From: an uncultured Sulfitobacter sp.
GTDB taxonomy: Bacteria; Pseudomonadota; Alphaproteobacteria; Rhodobacterales; Rhodobacteraceae
Direction: 5' to 3'
DNA length: 64,000 nt
Assembly: GCA_947501805.1 (NCBI GenBank)
Contig: CANMXJ010000005.1
Span: 186,001 to 250,000, forward strand
Part shown: positions 34,068 through 44,244 of the stretch, one piece after another
Layout of the letters: the number at the start of each line of letters is the position of its first letter
How positions within the stretch are numbered: position 1 is the stretch's first letter
Notes under the pieces: model-generated
Seen by the model: the letters and a program-made list of their open reading frames with translations, nothing else
The model's database searches: none
Told to the model about the DNA's origin: nothing
Position numbers and translations under genes: made by a program

Positions 34068-35590
34068 CACAAATCCATCAACAACCGCCGTGGATCCTCC
34101 AGCATCTCTTTCACCCGCACAAGGAACGTCACCGCCCCTTTGCCGTCGATGATCCGGTGGTCATAGGACAGCGAGATATACATCATCGGGCGGATCACGA
34201 TTTCGCCGCCGATTACCATGGCGCGGTCCTGAATTTTCGCCATGCCAAGGATACCGGATTGTGGCGGGTTCAGGATCGGCGCGGTCATCAGCGAGCCGTA
34301 AACACCACCGTTGGAAATGGTGAACGTTCCACCAGTCATATCCGCCATGGTCAGCTTGCCGTCGCGGGCTTTGCGGCCCATGTCGCCAATTGCTTTTTCG
34401 ATACCGGCAAATGACATCGTATCAACATCGCGGATCACCGGCACGACAAGGCCCGTGGGCGTGCCAGCGGCGACCCCCATGTGCACGTAGTTTTTGTAGA
34501 TCACGTCGGTGCCGTCGATTTCTGCGTTGACCTCGGGGATTTCCTTCAATGCATGACAGCAAGCCTTGGTAAAGAAGGACATAAAGCCCATGCGAACGCC
34601 GTGTTTCTTCTCAAAGTCCGCTTTGTAGGTGTTCCGGATTTCCATCACTTCGGTCATGTCGACTTCATTGAAGGTCGTCAGGATCGCGGCTGTGTTCTGG
34701 GCCTCTTTCAAACGCCGCGCCATGGTCTGCTTGAGGCGGGTCATCTTGACACGCTCCTCGCGGGCTGCGTCATCCGCCGCAGAAGGCGCACGTGGTTTTG
34801 CAGCGGTGGCGGGTGCGGCAGCGGCCGTTGTGGTGCCAGCGGCAATTGCTTTGGCCACGTCTTCTTTCATCACCCGACCATCGCGGCCTGTGCCGGTCAC
34901 AGCGTCACGGCTTAGTCCCGCTTCGGCCATGGCTTTCTTGGCAGACGGTGCGTCTTCGACATCTTTGCCCCCCGTAGATGCAGCAGCAGGCGCGGGCGTA
35001 CTTTCCTGAGCGCTCGCGGCAGTTGCGCCGGAACCGGATGAAATCACGGCAAGTTTGGCGGATGCTTCAACTGTACTGCCCTCACCGGCAACAATTTCCG
35101 TCAAGGTTCCTGCCGCTGGGGAAGGCACCTCGACACTCACTTTGTCGGTTTCGAGTTCGCACAACATCTCGTCTTGGGCGACGCTATCGCCGATCTTTTT
35201 GAACCATGTCGCGACAGTAGCCTCGGTCACGCTTTCGCCCAACGTGGGGACCATGACGTCAACAGACGCGCCGCCTTCGCTTCGGGGAGATTGACTTGCT
35301 TCATCCTCGCTTTTCGCGGCCTCTTTCGCCTTGGGAGCCGCCGTTGATCCAGCATCGCCTTCCGAAATATTTGCCAGCAGCGCATCAACACCAACGGTTT
35401 CGCCTTCGGCGGCCACGATATCGCCCAAGGTGCCAGCAACGGGGCTGGGCACTTCGACAGTTACCTTGTCCGTTTCCAGCTCGCAGAGCATTTCATCAAC
35501 AGCCACGCTGTCGCCGGGTTTCTTGAACCATGTGGCCACGGTGGCCTCGGTCACGGATTCGCCCAAGGTGGGTACGCGTACTTCGGTCAT
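34067..35590 (-). CDS. sucB: Dihydrolipoyl succinyltransferase (E2) with two lipoyl domains
   Basis: A 507-aa E2 component of 2-oxoglutarate dehydrogenase, which transfers the succinyl group to CoA. Two near-identical lipoyl domains lie at about 1-77 and 110-186, each with a lipoyl lysine in ELETDKV. An Ala/Pro linker and a peripheral-subunit-binding domain follow ([30 protein letters not shown]), then the catalytic domain with [16 protein letters not shown]. Many bacterial E2o proteins carry one lipoyl domain, so the duplication is noteworthy. The start overlaps the sucA stop by 4 nt. Confidence 0.95.
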   Translation of the reverse strand: MTEVRVPTLGESVTEATVATWFKKPGDSVAVDEMLCELETDKVTVEVPSPVAGTLGDIVAAEGETVGVDALLANISEGDAGSTAAPKAKEAAKSEDEASQSPRSEGGASVDVMVPTLGESVTEATVATWFKKIGDSVAQDEMLCELETDKVSVEVPSPAAGTLTEIVAGEGSTVEASAKLAVISSGSGATAASAQESTPAPAAASTGGKDVEDAPSAKKAMAEAGLSRDAVTGTGRDGRVMKEDVAKAIAAGTTTAAAAPATAAKPRAPSAADDAAREERVKMTRLKQTMARRLKEAQNTAAILTTFNEVDMTEVMEIRNTYKADFEKKHGVRMGFMSFFTKACCHALKEIPEVNAEIDGTDVIYKNYVHMGVAAGTPTGLVVPVIRDVDTMSFAGIEKAIGDMGRKARDGKLTMADMTGGTFTISNGGVYGSLMTAPILNPPQSGILGMAKIQDRAMVIGGEIVIRPMMYISLSYDHRIIDGKGAVTFLVRVKEMLEDPRRLLMDL

Positions 35591-38553
35591 GTCTTGGATC
35601 CTTCAAGTGTCAGCGCCTCGTCCACGAGGGCGGCTTGTTGTGCTTTGTGCTGGCTGGCCAGACCTGTTGCTGGGGATGCAGCAGCGGCGCGGCCCGCGTA
35701 AATGGGCCGTGTGTTTTTTGCATTGATACGGGTCAGAACCCATTCGATGTTGGGTTCGATAAAGGACCATGCGCCTTGGTTTTTGGGTTCTTCCTGACAC
35801 CAGACCATATCGGCATTCTTGAATCGTTCCAGTTCCTTGACGGCGGATTGGGCCGGGAACGGGTAGAACTGTTCGAACCTCAACAGGTAGATATCGTCGA
35901 TCCCACGCGCGTCACGCTCTTCCAGCAAGTCGTAATAGACCTTGCCCGAGCACATCACCACGCGCTTGATCTTGTCATCCTTGACCAGTTTGGTGTCGGA
36001 ATTCCCGTGTTGCGCATCATCCCACAATACACGGTGGAAGGATGAACCCGTGGTGAATTCGTCCGCCGTGCTGACGGCCGTCTTGTGTCGCAACAGCGAT
36101 TTGGGTGTCATCAACATCAGTGGTTTGCGGTAGCTGCGGTGCAACTGACGGCGCAGGATGTGAAAGTAGTTGGCCGGTGTGGTGCAGTTCGCCACAATCC
36201 AGTTGTCACCACCACACATGGTCAAAAAGCGCTCAAGTCGCGCAGAGGAATGCTCCGGTCCCTGACCTTCGTAGCCATGGGGCATCAGGCAGACCAGACC
36301 GGACATGCGCAGCCATTTGCTTTCGCCGGAGCTGATGAATTGATCGAACATGATCTGGGCACCATTGGCGAAGTCACCAAACTGCGCTTCCCACAAGGTC
36401 AGGGCGTTGGGTTCTGCCAGCGAATAACCATACTCGAAACCAAGCACCGCGTATTCGGACAGCATGGAGTCGATGACTTCGTACTCGGCCTGACCCTCGC
36501 GGATATGGTTCAACGGGTAATAGCGTTCCTCAGTATCTTGATTGATCAGGCCGGAATGGCGTTGCGAAAAGGTGCCGCGGGTACTGTCCTGCCCTGACAG
36601 GCGCACCTTGTACCCTTCGGTCAACAACGATCCAAATGCCAGCGCCTCGGCCGTGGCCCAATCGAACCCTTTGCCGGATTTGAACATTTCCGCTTTGGCC
36701 TCAAGCAGACGGCCGACCGTTTTGTGCAGCGGGAAGCCATCCGGCGCTTTTGTCAACGCTTTGCCAACCTCTGACAGTGTCTCGGGTGCAATTGCGGTTT
36801 TGCCGCGTTGATACTTCTGGCCGCGTTTGTCGAGGTGTGACCACTTGCCATCCAGCCAATCAGCCTTGTTCGGCCGGTATTCTTTGCCCGCTTCGAACTC
36901 GTCGTTCATGAACTTCTGGAAGTCGGCCTTCATGTCCTCGATCTCGCCCTCCGGCACCAGTCCGTCTTTGGCCAGACGTTCGGAATAAAGGCTGAGGGTT
37001 GTACGTTGACCTTTGATCTTTTTGTACATGACCGGGTTGGTAAACATGGGCTCGTCGCCTTCGTTGTGACCAAAGCGGCGGTAACAAATGATGTCGAGCA
37101 CCACGTCCTTGTGGAACTTCTGACGGAATTCTGTAGCGACGCGTGCGGCATGTACCACCGCTTCGGGATCATCACCGTTCACATGGAAAATCGGTGCCTC
37201 GACCACCAAGGCGTTGTCAGTAGGATAGGGCGAGGAGCGGGAGAAATGCGGGGCAGTGGTAAAGCCAATCTGGTTATTGACCACGATATGCATGGTGCCG
37301 CCGGTCTTATGACCTTTGAGCCCCGACAGTGCGAAACATTCCGCCACGACACCCTGTCCGGCAAAAGCAGCATCGCCGTGCAGCAGGACTGGCATCACTG
37401 CAGTGCGGTCCGTGTCCCCCAACTGGTCCTGTTTCGCGCGGGCCTTTCCGATAACGACGGGGTTCACCGCTTCAAGATGGGAAGGGTTCGCAGTCAGGGA
37501 CAGATGCACGGTGTTGCCATCAAAATCGCGATCCGAAGATGCGCCAAGGTGGTATTTTACGTCACCGGAGCCATCCACATCTTCGGGCTTGAAACTGCCG
37601 CCCTGAAATTCGTTAAAAATAGCGCGGTAGGGCTTTTGCATAACGTTCGCAAGAACCGATAAACGGCCGCGATGCGGCATACCGATTACGATATCCTTGA
37701 CGCCAAGTTGTCCGCCCCGCTTGATGATCTGTTCCATTGCAGGGACAAGGCTTTCACCACCATCAAGACCGAACCGCTTGGTGCCCATGTATTTGACGTG
37801 CAAAAACTTCTCAAAACCTTCGGCCTCGACCAGTTTGGACAGGATCGCTTTGCGTCCTTCTTTGGTAAAACTGATTTCCTTGTCGTAGCCTTCAATCCGT
37901 TCTTTCAGCCAACCCGCCTGTTCAGGGTCAGAAATGTGCATGTATTGTAGGGCAAAGGTGCCGCAATAGGTGGATTTCACGATGTCCACGATTTGCTTCA
38001 TCGTCGCGACCTCAAGGCCCAGCACATTGTCGATAAAGATCGGGCGATCCATATCGGCATCACTGAAACCGTATGCTTTTGGGTCAAGCTCTGGATGCTC
38101 GCCCATGTCACGCATGCCAAGCGGGTCTAGGTTTGCGGCCAGATGGCCGCGAATACGGTAGGCACGGATCAGCATCAGCGCACGGATGGAGTCCAGCACC
38201 GCTGTTCTGATCTGGTCGTCGCTGATCGAGACGCCTTTCTCCTCGGCTTTAGCCTTGATCTTTTTACCAGCGGCTTCGGCTTCGACAGGTTCCGGCCAGA
38301 TGCCGGTCAGTGCACCCATTGTGTCGCCAGCCGGGGCAGGCGGCCAGTCGCTGCGCGCCCATGACGGACCTGCGGCCTCTGCCTGAACAGCGGCGCGTTC
38401 ATCTCCCAGAGCTTTGAAGAATACGTGCCATGCCTCATCTACCGAAGACGGATCGGACGCATATCGCGCATAAAGCTGTTCTAGGTATTCCGCGTTTTCG
38501 CCCTCCATAAAGGAGGAGGCATGGAATGTGTCGTTGGCAGGTTGTTCGGTCAT
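35587..38553 (-). CDS. sucA: 2-oxoglutarate dehydrogenase E1
   Basis: A 988-aa thiamine-diphosphate enzyme that decarboxylates 2-oxoglutarate and passes the succinyl group to the E2 lipoyl arm. The N-terminus has the E2-interacting [28 protein letters not shown] motif. The ThDP fold is shown by [53 protein letters not shown] and [37 protein letters not shown] and [20 protein letters not shown] mark the C-terminal half. The length is typical. It precedes sucB with a 4-nt overlap and follows a DUF805 gene. Confidence 0.97.
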   Translation of the reverse strand: MTEQPANDTFHASSFMEGENAEYLEQLYARYASDPSSVDEAWHVFFKALGDERAAVQAEAAGPSWARSDWPPAPAGDTMGALTGIWPEPVEAEAAGKKIKAKAEEKGVSISDDQIRTAVLDSIRALMLIRAYRIRGHLAANLDPLGMRDMGEHPELDPKAYGFSDADMDRPIFIDNVLGLEVATMKQIVDIVKSTYCGTFALQYMHISDPEQAGWLKERIEGYDKEISFTKEGRKAILSKLVEAEGFEKFLHVKYMGTKRFGLDGGESLVPAMEQIIKRGGQLGVKDIVIGMPHRGRLSVLANVMQKPYRAIFNEFQGGSFKPEDVDGSGDVKYHLGASSDRDFDGNTVHLSLTANPSHLEAVNPVVIGKARAKQDQLGDTDRTAVMPVLLHGDAAFAGQGVVAECFALSGLKGHKTGGTMHIVVNNQIGFTTAPHFSRSSPYPTDNALVVEAPIFHVNGDDPEAVVHAARVATEFRQKFHKDVVLDIICYRRFGHNEGDEPMFTNPVMYKKIKGQRTTLSLYSERLAKDGLVPEGEIEDMKADFQKFMNDEFEAGKEYRPNKADWLDGKWSHLDKRGQKYQRGKTAIAPETLSEVGKALTKAPDGFPLHKTVGRLLEAKAEMFKSGKGFDWATAEALAFGSLLTEGYKVRLSGQDSTRGTFSQRHSGLINQDTEERYYPLNHIREGQAEYEVIDSMLSEYAVLGFEYGYSLAEPNALTLWEAQFGDFANGAQIMFDQFISSGESKWLRMSGLVCLMPHGYEGQGPEHSSARLERFLTMCGGDNWIVANCTTPANYFHILRRQLHRSYRKPLMLMTPKSLLRHKTAVSTADEFTTGSSFHRVLWDDAQHGNSDTKLVKDDKIKRVVMCSGKVYYDLLEERDARGIDDIYLLRFEQFYPFPAQSAVKELERFKNADMVWCQEEPKNQGAWSFIEPNIEWVLTRINAKNTRPIYAGRAAAASPATGLASQHKAQQAALVDEALTLEGSKT

Positions 38554-38584
38554 TGCGTCACCTTATGGCTGTGCTGAACTTGGA

Positions 38585-39043
38585 TCAGGAGGCAGGGACG
38601 GGCGGGGGCCCGTAGGCATTTGTTTCGGGCTGCGAGGGGCGGGTGAGCCACCAGATGTAGAGGATCAAAATCACAAGGCTAATGATGCTCAAGACGCCGG
38701 ACAGAGCGAGCGCGCCAAGATTGTCGATGGCATTGATCGCTTGTTCTTCTGTTAACGTGGGTGTCACCAACATATTGACAAGGCTGAGACCAAAGGGGAT
38801 CGCAATGTACCAGCCGGGGCGGCCCGTGTCTTGCAGGCGGCGAAAGCCCACAGCCAAGCCGGGGCAGAGCACTGCGAGCGAAAAGACCAGCCCGATGGGC
38901 CACCAGATGAGCTGCGTTATGACGGAGCCGATGATGACAGCAAGGACAAACCACCAGTATTCCGAGCGCGAGGCGCGGCCCTGAAAGGTAGCGTATTTCT
39001 GCGTCAGGCAGGTGCGGACGGCGGTGGGGAAATCCATTGTCAT
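38585..39043 (-). CDS. DUF805 inner-membrane protein
   Basis: A 152-aa protein with the DUF805 pattern. An N-terminal YATFQGRASRSEYWWFVLAVIIGSVIT is followed by helices LIWWPIGLVFSLAVLCPGLAVGFRRLQDTGRPGWYIAIPFGLSLVNML and a last span, LSGVLSIISLVILILYIWWL. A proline-rich tail ends the protein. The function is unknown. It lies between sucD and sucA on the same strand, with a GC-rich hairpin separating it from sucD. Confidence 0.85.
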   Translation of the reverse strand: MTMDFPTAVRTCLTQKYATFQGRASRSEYWWFVLAVIIGSVITQLIWWPIGLVFSLAVLCPGLAVGFRRLQDTGRPGWYIAIPFGLSLVNMLVTPTLTEEQAINAIDNLGALALSGVLSIISLVILILYIWWLTRPSQPETNAYGPPPVPAS

Positions 39044-39069
39044 TTTGTGGCTCTCCAGTTGGGTACAAA

Positions 39070-39087
39070 GGCGGGGTGACCCCCGCC
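39070..39087 (-). terminator. GC-rich hairpin after sucD
   Basis: A 7-bp stem (GGCGGGG / CCCCGCC) with a 4-nt loop is followed, on the minus strand, by TTTG. It lies 7 nt after the sucD stop. It may partly terminate transcription or protect the upstream mRNA, so that sucD and the DUF805-sucAB part are made in different amounts. Confidence 0.55.
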
Positions 39088-39093
39088 CTTCGA

Positions 39094-39978
39094 TTACTTC
39101 TCGATCGCTTCCTTGACCGCTTCGCCCAATGTCGCAGGGCTGTCGGCGACCACGATACCCGCGGACTTCATCGCTTCGATCTTGTCCTCGGCTCCGCCTT
39201 TGCCACCGGCAACAATCGCGCCGGCGTGACCCATACGGCGGCCGGGAGGGGCGGTGCGGCCAGCGATGAAGCCGGCGGTGGGCTTCCAGCGGCCCTTCTT
39301 CTTTTCGTCTGCAAGAAACTGTGCGGCTTCTTCCTCGGCAGAGCCTCCAATCTCACCAATCATGATGATTGATTGGGTCTCGTCATCAGCCAAAAACATT
39401 TCCAAGACATCAATATGTTCTGTGCCTTTGATGGGATCACCGCCGATGCCCACAGCCGAAGACTGGCCATAGCCCAAGTCAGAAGTCTGTTTGACCGCTT
39501 CATAGGTCAAGGTGCCGGAGCGCGAGACCACGCCGCAGGAGCCGCGCTTGTGGATGTGGCCAGGCATGATGCCGATTTTGCAGGCGTCAGGCGTGATCAC
39601 ACCGGGGCAATTCGGACCGATCAGGCGTGATTTGGACCCTTCCAACGCGCGCTGTACGCGCATCATGTCGAGAACCGGAATGCCCTCGGTGATGCAGACA
39701 ATCAGCGGCATTTCGGCGTCGATGGCCTCAAGGATGGAATCCGCGGCAAAGGGGGGCGGAACGTAGATCACAGAGGCATTTGCTTCGGTCATATGCATTG
39801 CTTCATGCACGGAATTGAACACGGGCAGGTCCAGATGCGACTGGCCGCCCTTGCCGGGGGTGACGCCGCCGACCATTTTTGTGCCGTATGCAATTGCCTG
39901 CTCTGTGTGGAACGTGCCCTGCGAGCCGGTAAGCCCCTGACAGATGACTTTGGTGTTTTCGTCTACGAGTACGGCCAT
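39094..39978 (-). CDS. sucD: Succinyl-CoA synthetase alpha subunit
   Basis: A 294-aa subunit that carries the phosphohistidine and CoA-binding site and makes succinate plus a nucleoside triphosphate from succinyl-CoA. The CoA-binding start [23 protein letters not shown] and [19 protein letters not shown] are typical. The phosphohistidine is in [20 protein letters not shown]. It is separated from its beta subunit sucC by about 1.5 kb containing three small exported proteins, whereas sucC and sucD are usually adjacent. Confidence 0.95.
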   Translation of the reverse strand: MAVLVDENTKVICQGLTGSQGTFHTEQAIAYGTKMVGGVTPGKGGQSHLDLPVFNSVHEAMHMTEANASVIYVPPPFAADSILEAIDAEMPLIVCITEGIPVLDMMRVQRALEGSKSRLIGPNCPGVITPDACKIGIMPGHIHKRGSCGVVSRSGTLTYEAVKQTSDLGYGQSSAVGIGGDPIKGTEHIDVLEMFLADDETQSIIMIGEIGGSAEEEAAQFLADEKKKGRWKPTAGFIAGRTAPPGRRMGHAGAIVAGGKGGAEDKIEAMKSAGIVVADSPATLGEAVKEAIEK

Positions 39979-40043
39979 TGAGGCGTCTCCTTATTGGGTA
40001 TTACGTCGTGTTTCAGTAAAGTCGGCCGCCGCATGTGCGTTGG

Positions 40044-40316
40044 TCAGTCAACGATGGGGCGAGAGCCGTCATTGCCACCGTGGTATTTTTTGTGATGTGC
40101 GCAGTGACGTGTGTGACCGCACGGTGTTGTCGTGTTGATGATGACGATGTGATGCACGCTCTGGACTTGGGGGGCAGAATGGCGCGCGCCGCTTGCCAGC
40201 GCGGACGGGCTTGGGTGCACAGCTTGCGGGCCGTCACGCACGTACAGATCACCGCCGCCACAGGCGGTCAGTGTTGCAAGTGCAAGCGCGGAGGCGGTCA
40301 GGCGAAGTGGTGTCAT
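40044..40316 (-). CDS. Small His-rich lipoprotein
   Basis: A 90-aa lipoprotein precursor: MTPLRLTASALALATLTAC with lipobox LTAC. The mature part carries a His/Cys cluster (PCGHTRHCAHHKKYHGG) near the C-terminus that could bind a metal ion. AAGGA lies upstream of the ATG. It sits between sucD and two exported proteins in the gap that splits sucC from sucD. I know no family; the open frame is short, and the lipobox is the main support. Confidence 0.6.
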   Translation of the reverse strand: MTPLRLTASALALATLTACGGGDLYVRDGPQAVHPSPSALASGARHSAPQVQSVHHIVIINTTTPCGHTRHCAHHKKYHGGNDGSRPIVD

Positions 40317-40369
40317 GGTCAGTCCTTTGTCATTTCTACCGGATGCTTTTCGCGCCCGGAGGTCGGGTG

Positions 40370-40897
40370 TCAGTCACTGCTGTTGGACGGCGTCAGCCGT
40401 TCCACCAGCATAAAGGTTTCGAGACCGCTTGACCCGGAACGGGTACCGATGTGCACGATGGCTATGCGGTTGGGGTTCAAGTAGCGTGCTGCAAGAAGTG
40501 TGGTGTCGTTGTCCTGCACATATCGCGCGGGTAACGGAGCGGGGTCAGTGATGCCTTGGGCGGCAAGTGCGCTTAACGCTGCATTGGTGGCTGCGTCGCC
40601 ATGTTCGCCCCGAAAGGTTATTTCGCAGCGCCGGTCTGTGCCGGGCGTGACAGCGCGGCCAGTCGCGGGTGAAAGGGCCGCGCCAGAGAAAGGATCAAGG
40701 TCGTAGAAATCATAGGCAGCACCCGTCAAGGCGAAGGCACGCGCTGCTTTGTCCGCCGTCATGAACGGCGAAAAACAATGCTGCGCGAACAGGTCCATCG
40801 CTGCGCGCGCGGTTGCCTGCACGCCACCTGCCTGCGCGATGCCGCCCAACGTCAAAGCGAATGCTGAAAGGGCGATGAAAGAGAAACGAGCGGACAT
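40370..40897 (-). CDS. Exported protein of unknown function, paralogue of the upstream gene
   Basis: A 175-aa precursor with a signal peptide (SFIALSAFALTLGGIAQAG). The mature part has MDLFAQHCFSPFM, YDFYDLDPFSG and CEITFRGEHGDAATNAALSALAAQG, and ends in TFMLVERL. Both the HC...FM motif and the later Cys followed by a helical NAALSALAAQG match the layout of the gene just upstream (EHCAPVM; LYCTVAYHN...SEALLNMLKASG). The two may therefore be distant paralogues with one conserved disulfide. The ATG at 40897 is preferred; a start 18 nt earlier would lengthen the signal. The function is unknown. Confidence 0.7.
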   Translation of the reverse strand: MSARFSFIALSAFALTLGGIAQAGGVQATARAAMDLFAQHCFSPFMTADKAARAFALTGAAYDFYDLDPFSGAALSPATGRAVTPGTDRRCEITFRGEHGDAATNAALSALAAQGITDPAPLPARYVQDNDTTLLAARYLNPNRIAIVHIGTRSGSSGLETFMLVERLTPSNSSD

Positions 40898-40901
40898 GCC
40901 T

Positions 40902-41495
40902 CTATTGCGCCTCACTCAATGGAAAACTTGTCTGGATGCCAATCCCTACACCATAGGTAAAAACCTGAAACTGGAAGAGCACATCAGGCCATGGTTGTAG
41001 TCCAACGACATCAAACGCTACGCTCTGCTCAATGCCGCTTCCGGGGGTCGCATATAGTGAGGTGATCTTGATGTTCTGTTGCGGTCCGCCCGCAATATCG
41101 GTGGCACCACTTGCTTTGAGCATATTGAGCAGAGCTTCTGAGGTCTGCTCTACGTCGGCCAGCTGTTGCAGGTTATGATACGCGACGGTGCAATAAAGGT
41201 AGCGGCGGCCACCGACATCACTTTGGTTTACAGACAGTGACCATTGCTGATCCTGCGTTTGGTGATCTACCTGAATGCGACGTCCATCGGTGCTGCTTGC
41301 GATGCGATGCTCAGCCGGGAGAGAATTGAAATCTTCCGGATCCACGGCCTTCTTCTTCATGACTGGCGCGCAGTGCTCTCCCAACTTGAGCCACACGTCG
41401 CTCACAATATCGCTCTGCGCCGGTGCTGCAATCACAGCACCGACGCAAGAGAATATGCCAGCCACAAGCGGTCCCTGAAGTGTAGAGCGGGTCAC
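40902..41495 (-). CDS. Exported protein of unknown function
   Basis: A 197-aa precursor with an N-terminal signal (LQGPLVAGIFSCVGAVIAAPAQS). The mature part holds VWLKLGEHCAPVMKKK, YLYCTVAYHN and a helical SEALLNMLKASGATDIAG, and ends VFTYGVGIGIQTSF. It starts 5 nt after sucC ends and is followed within 4 nt by a probable paralogue, so it is part of the sucC-led transcript. The family is not recognised. A periplasmic location is likely. Confidence 0.7.
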   Translation of the reverse strand: MTRSTLQGPLVAGIFSCVGAVIAAPAQSDIVSDVWLKLGEHCAPVMKKKAVDPEDFNSLPAEHRIASSTDGRRIQVDHQTQDQQWSLSVNQSDVGGRRYLYCTVAYHNLQQLADVEQTSEALLNMLKASGATDIAGGPQQNIKITSLYATPGSGIEQSVAFDVVGLQPWPDVLFQFQVFTYGVGIGIQTSFPLSEAQ

Positions 41496-41499
41496 TGTC

Positions 41500-42693
41500 T
41501 TAGCCCTTAACCGCCGCCACGATCTTTTGCGCGCCGTCCTTGAGGTCTTCAGCGGCGATCACATCCAAACCGGAGTTGTTGATGATGTCCTTGCCCTGCT
41601 GCACATTTGTCCCTTCCAGGCGGACAACCAACGGCACTTTCAAGCCCACTTCCTTGACCGCGGCAACAACGCCTTCTGCGATCACGTCGCAACGCATGAT
41701 ACCGCCAAAGATGTTCACAAGGATGCCTTTGACGTTGGGGTCAGAGGTGATGATCTTGAAAGCTTCGGTGACTTTCTCTTTGGTTGCGCCGCCCCCGACA
41801 TCAAGGAAATTCGCAGGCTCGGAACCGTACAGCTTGATGATGTCCATAGTCGCCATCGCCAAACCCGCGCCGTTCACCATACAGCCGATTTCACCATCCA
41901 GCGTGATGTAGTTGAGGTCATATTTGGACGCCTCAAGCTCTCTGGCGTCTTCTTCGGTCTCGTCGCGCAATTCGTTGATGTCCGCGTGGCGGTAAATGGC
42001 GTTGCCGTCAAAGGAGACTTTGGCATCAAGGACTTTTAAATCACCGCTGTCGGATACGATCAGCGGGTTGATTTCCAGCATCTCCATGTCTTTTTCGAGG
42101 AACGCTTTGTAAAGCAACCCCATCAGGCCGACGCATTGCTTGACCTGCTTGCCTTCAAGGCCGAGTGCAAATGCGATGCGGCGACCGTGGAATGCCTGAT
42201 AGCCTGTGGCGGGATCAACGGAAAAGCTGAGGATTTTCTCGGGTGTGTTTTCCGCAACCTCTTCGATGTCCATGCCCCCTTCGGTGGAGCAGACAAAGGA
42301 AATACGCGATGTCTGGCGATCCACCAACAATGCGAGGTACAATTCTGTTTCGATGCCAGAACCGTCTTCGATATAGATGCGGTTGACTTGTTTGCCTGCC
42401 GGACCTGTCTGGTGTGTGACCAATGTGCGGCCCAACATCTTTTTTGCCTGCTCCGCCGCGTCTTCAACAGACTTGGCCAGACGCACGCCGCCTTCTTCAC
42501 CAGCATCGGCTTCTTTGAACTTGCCTTTACCGCGACCACCCGCATGAATCTGCGCTTTTACCACCCACAGCGGGCCGTCCATTTCGCCCGCAGCACTTTT
42601 GGCATCTTCCGCCTTCAGGACGACGCGGCCGTCAGAGACAGGTGCGCCATAGCTGCGCAGGAGGGCTTTCGCCTGATATTCGTGGATGTTCAT
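41500..42693 (-). CDS. sucC: Succinyl-CoA synthetase beta subunit
   Basis: A 397-aa ATP-grasp subunit that pairs with Suc[20 protein letters not shown] opens the protein. The nucleotide-binding glycine loop is [18 protein letters not shown], and [25 protein letters not shown] and [15 protein letters not shown] complete the fold. It heads the transcript that continues through exported proteins, sucD, sucAB and lpd. Its 307-bp upstream gap contains the duplicated TGTGATCACA palindromes about 120-155 bp before the start, also found upstream of sdhC. Confidence 0.96.
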   Translation of the reverse strand: MNIHEYQAKALLRSYGAPVSDGRVVLKAEDAKSAAGEMDGPLWVVKAQIHAGGRGKGKFKEADAGEEGGVRLAKSVEDAAEQAKKMLGRTLVTHQTGPAGKQVNRIYIEDGSGIETELYLALLVDRQTSRISFVCSTEGGMDIEEVAENTPEKILSFSVDPATGYQAFHGRRIAFALGLEGKQVKQCVGLMGLLYKAFLEKDMEMLEINPLIVSDSGDLKVLDAKVSFDGNAIYRHADINELRDETEEDARELEASKYDLNYITLDGEIGCMVNGAGLAMATMDIIKLYGSEPANFLDVGGGATKEKVTEAFKIITSDPNVKGILVNIFGGIMRCDVIAEGVVAAVKEVGLKVPLVVRLEGTNVQQGKDIINNSGLDVIAAEDLKDGAQKIVAAVKG

Positions 42694-42812
42694 AAGAAAC
42701 GGTCCCGTATTTGGTTCAAGTCACAGGCACTTTGGCCGGCGAGCCTTATGGTGAGTCTTCTGGTTCCGGGACAGACTTTCGCAGTTTTGATTGCTTTACT
42801 ACAGGAAAGTGA

Positions 42813-42851
42813 CATTTGTGATCACAGTTGAAAAACGTGTGATCACAAATG
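42813..42851. promoter_or_regulatory. Paired TGTGATCACA operator upstream of sucC
   Basis: Two perfect 10-bp palindromes TGTGATCACA (42817-42826 and 42838-42847) stand 21 bp apart centre to centre, two helical turns. Extended half-sites CATTTGTGATCACA and its exact complement TGTGATCACAAATG make the whole 39 bp a large inverted repeat. The same arrangement occurs before sdhC. It lies 120 bp or more upstream of sucC, in the gap between sucC and the mch gene. I do not know the factor; the site is not the CRP spacing (TGTGA-6 nt-TCACA) nor an FNR box. The rest of the 307-bp gap shows no gene. Confidence 0.8.
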
Positions 42852-43000
42852 AAGGGATATTATCTTGATATTCATCAATAAGGCAGGCTGGAGCGCCATT
42901 TGGCGGTGGAAGTTCCAACCGGGCTGGCCGGGATGCTTGCCCGTAGGGGATCAGACAAGCGCAATGCGACGGTTGCAAACTGCGCTTATCAAGAGCGTTT

Positions 43001-44032
43001 TTAGGTCGGGATAAGTGCCCAGTAATCCAGATCAAGCAATACGTCGGGCAGGTATTTGCCATCCTCGCCGCGTAGATCAAATGGGGCACCCCCTTTGGTC
43101 GCCACCAGCCGTAACCGGATTGCCCCAACACCGGGCGCATCGGTCTCTGCCTTGTCCAGCACCTCGGACCATGCACGTACAGTATCGCCTGCAAGGCAAG
43201 GGTTCGCATGGGCTCCGCCGTTCAAACCCACGACCATTTGCGCATTGGCCAACCCGTTGAAAGACAGGGCGCGTGCCATGGAGATCACGTGACCGCCGTA
43301 GATCAAGCGCGACCCGTCTGGGCGCGCAGAGGTATCGAAATGCACTTTGGCTGTGTTCTGCCAGAGGCGCGTTGCCATCATGTGTTCGGCTTCTTCAATG
43401 GTCACACCGTCAACGTGGTCAATCTGTTCGCCAACCTCATAGTCGCCCCAGCGGTGTGGTTCGCCCGCGAGTGTGAAATCGTAATTGGTGAAATCGAGGC
43501 CTTTGGGGATGACCAATTGCTCAGCGCTCAGTGCATCCGGGAGTTCCGGCACCACTGGATCGGGGGCAGGAGCGTTGATGTCGCGTTTGCGCACCATGAC
43601 CCAGCGGACGTATTCCAGCACAGGTTCGTCATGCTGATTGAGCCCTGTGGTGCGCACATAAAGGACGCCGGTTTTGCCGTTGGAATTCTGCTTGAGGCCG
43701 ATTACTTCGGACTGGCTGCGCAACGTATCCCCCGGCCAGACAGGGGCGAGCCAGCGCCCCTGAGCATAGCCAAGGTTCGCAACCGCATTCAGGGACACAT
43801 CCGGCACCGTTTTGCCAAAGACGATGTGAAAGGCGATCATATCGTCCAGCGGGCTGAAGGGCAGGCCGCAGGATTGTGCAAACTGGTCGGATGAATACAG
43901 CGCGTGGCGCGCGGGATAGAGCATATGATAAAGGGCGCGCTCTCCCATTTTGACGGTGCGTGGGACCGCGTGATGGATTGTTTCGCCGATGGTGTAGTCT
44001 TCGAAAAAACGTCCTGTGTTGGTCTTGGCCAT
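43001..44032 (-). CDS. mch: Mesaconyl-CoA hydratase (beta-methylmalyl-CoA dehydratase)
   Basis: A 343-aa double-hotdog MaoC-family enzyme. In the ethylmalonyl-CoA pathway it hydrates mesaconyl-CoA to beta-methylmalyl-CoA, which is then cleaved to glyoxylate and propionyl-CoA. Identity rests on FEDYTIGETIHHAVPRTVKMGERALYHMLYPARHALYSSDQFAQ, the WPGDTLRSQSEVIG segment, VRWVMVRKRD and the second hotdog with YGGHVISMARALSFNGL. The full length matches known Mch. It is the last of the mcl2-nnrU-DUF1737-mch run, overlaps the DUF1737 stop by one base and precedes the sucC control region. Confidence 0.92.
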   Translation of the reverse strand: MAKTNTGRFFEDYTIGETIHHAVPRTVKMGERALYHMLYPARHALYSSDQFAQSCGLPFSPLDDMIAFHIVFGKTVPDVSLNAVANLGYAQGRWLAPVWPGDTLRSQSEVIGLKQNSNGKTGVLYVRTTGLNQHDEPVLEYVRWVMVRKRDINAPAPDPVVPELPDALSAEQLVIPKGLDFTNYDFTLAGEPHRWGDYEVGEQIDHVDGVTIEEAEHMMATRLWQNTAKVHFDTSARPDGSRLIYGGHVISMARALSFNGLANAQMVVGLNGGAHANPCLAGDTVRAWSEVLDKAETDAPGVGAIRLRLVATKGGAPFDLRGEDGKYLPDVLLDLDYWALIPT

Positions 44033-44235
44033 CAGTGCGCTCCGAGTTTGGTGTCGGGAGTATAGGTGCCTTCGACGTCCTTTATGACAGACTGGCCGCA
44101 GCGCATAATGCCCGCCTTATGGTCCCACGTCTGCGTTGGAGAGCCGTAAAGTTCCCATCCCTTGTTCAAGGCATCAGTGACTTTATGGCAGAAGGCTGCG
44201 GTGTCTTCTTCAGACAGGAAGCGGTACAGTTTCAT
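44032..44235 (-). CDS. DUF1737 protein
   Basis: A 67-aa protein with the DUF1737 pattern KLYRFLSEEDTAAFCHKVTDALNKGWELYGSPTQTWD followed by MRCGQSVIKD. The family is small, cytoplasmic and of unknown function. The stop shares a base with the mch start (TGATG), and the gene follows nnrU by 9 nt, so it is clearly co-transcribed with the EMC pathway genes. Confidence 0.85.
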   Translation of the reverse strand: MKLYRFLSEEDTAAFCHKVTDALNKGWELYGSPTQTWDHKAGIMRCGQSVIKDVEGTYTPDTKLGAH

Positions 44236-44244
44236 AGAGGTTCC

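Noticed and set aside
42813..42851. CRP or FNR binding site
   Set aside because: CRP needs six bases between TGTGA and TCACA and FNR needs TTGAT-4 nt-ATCAA; the palindrome here has no spacer.
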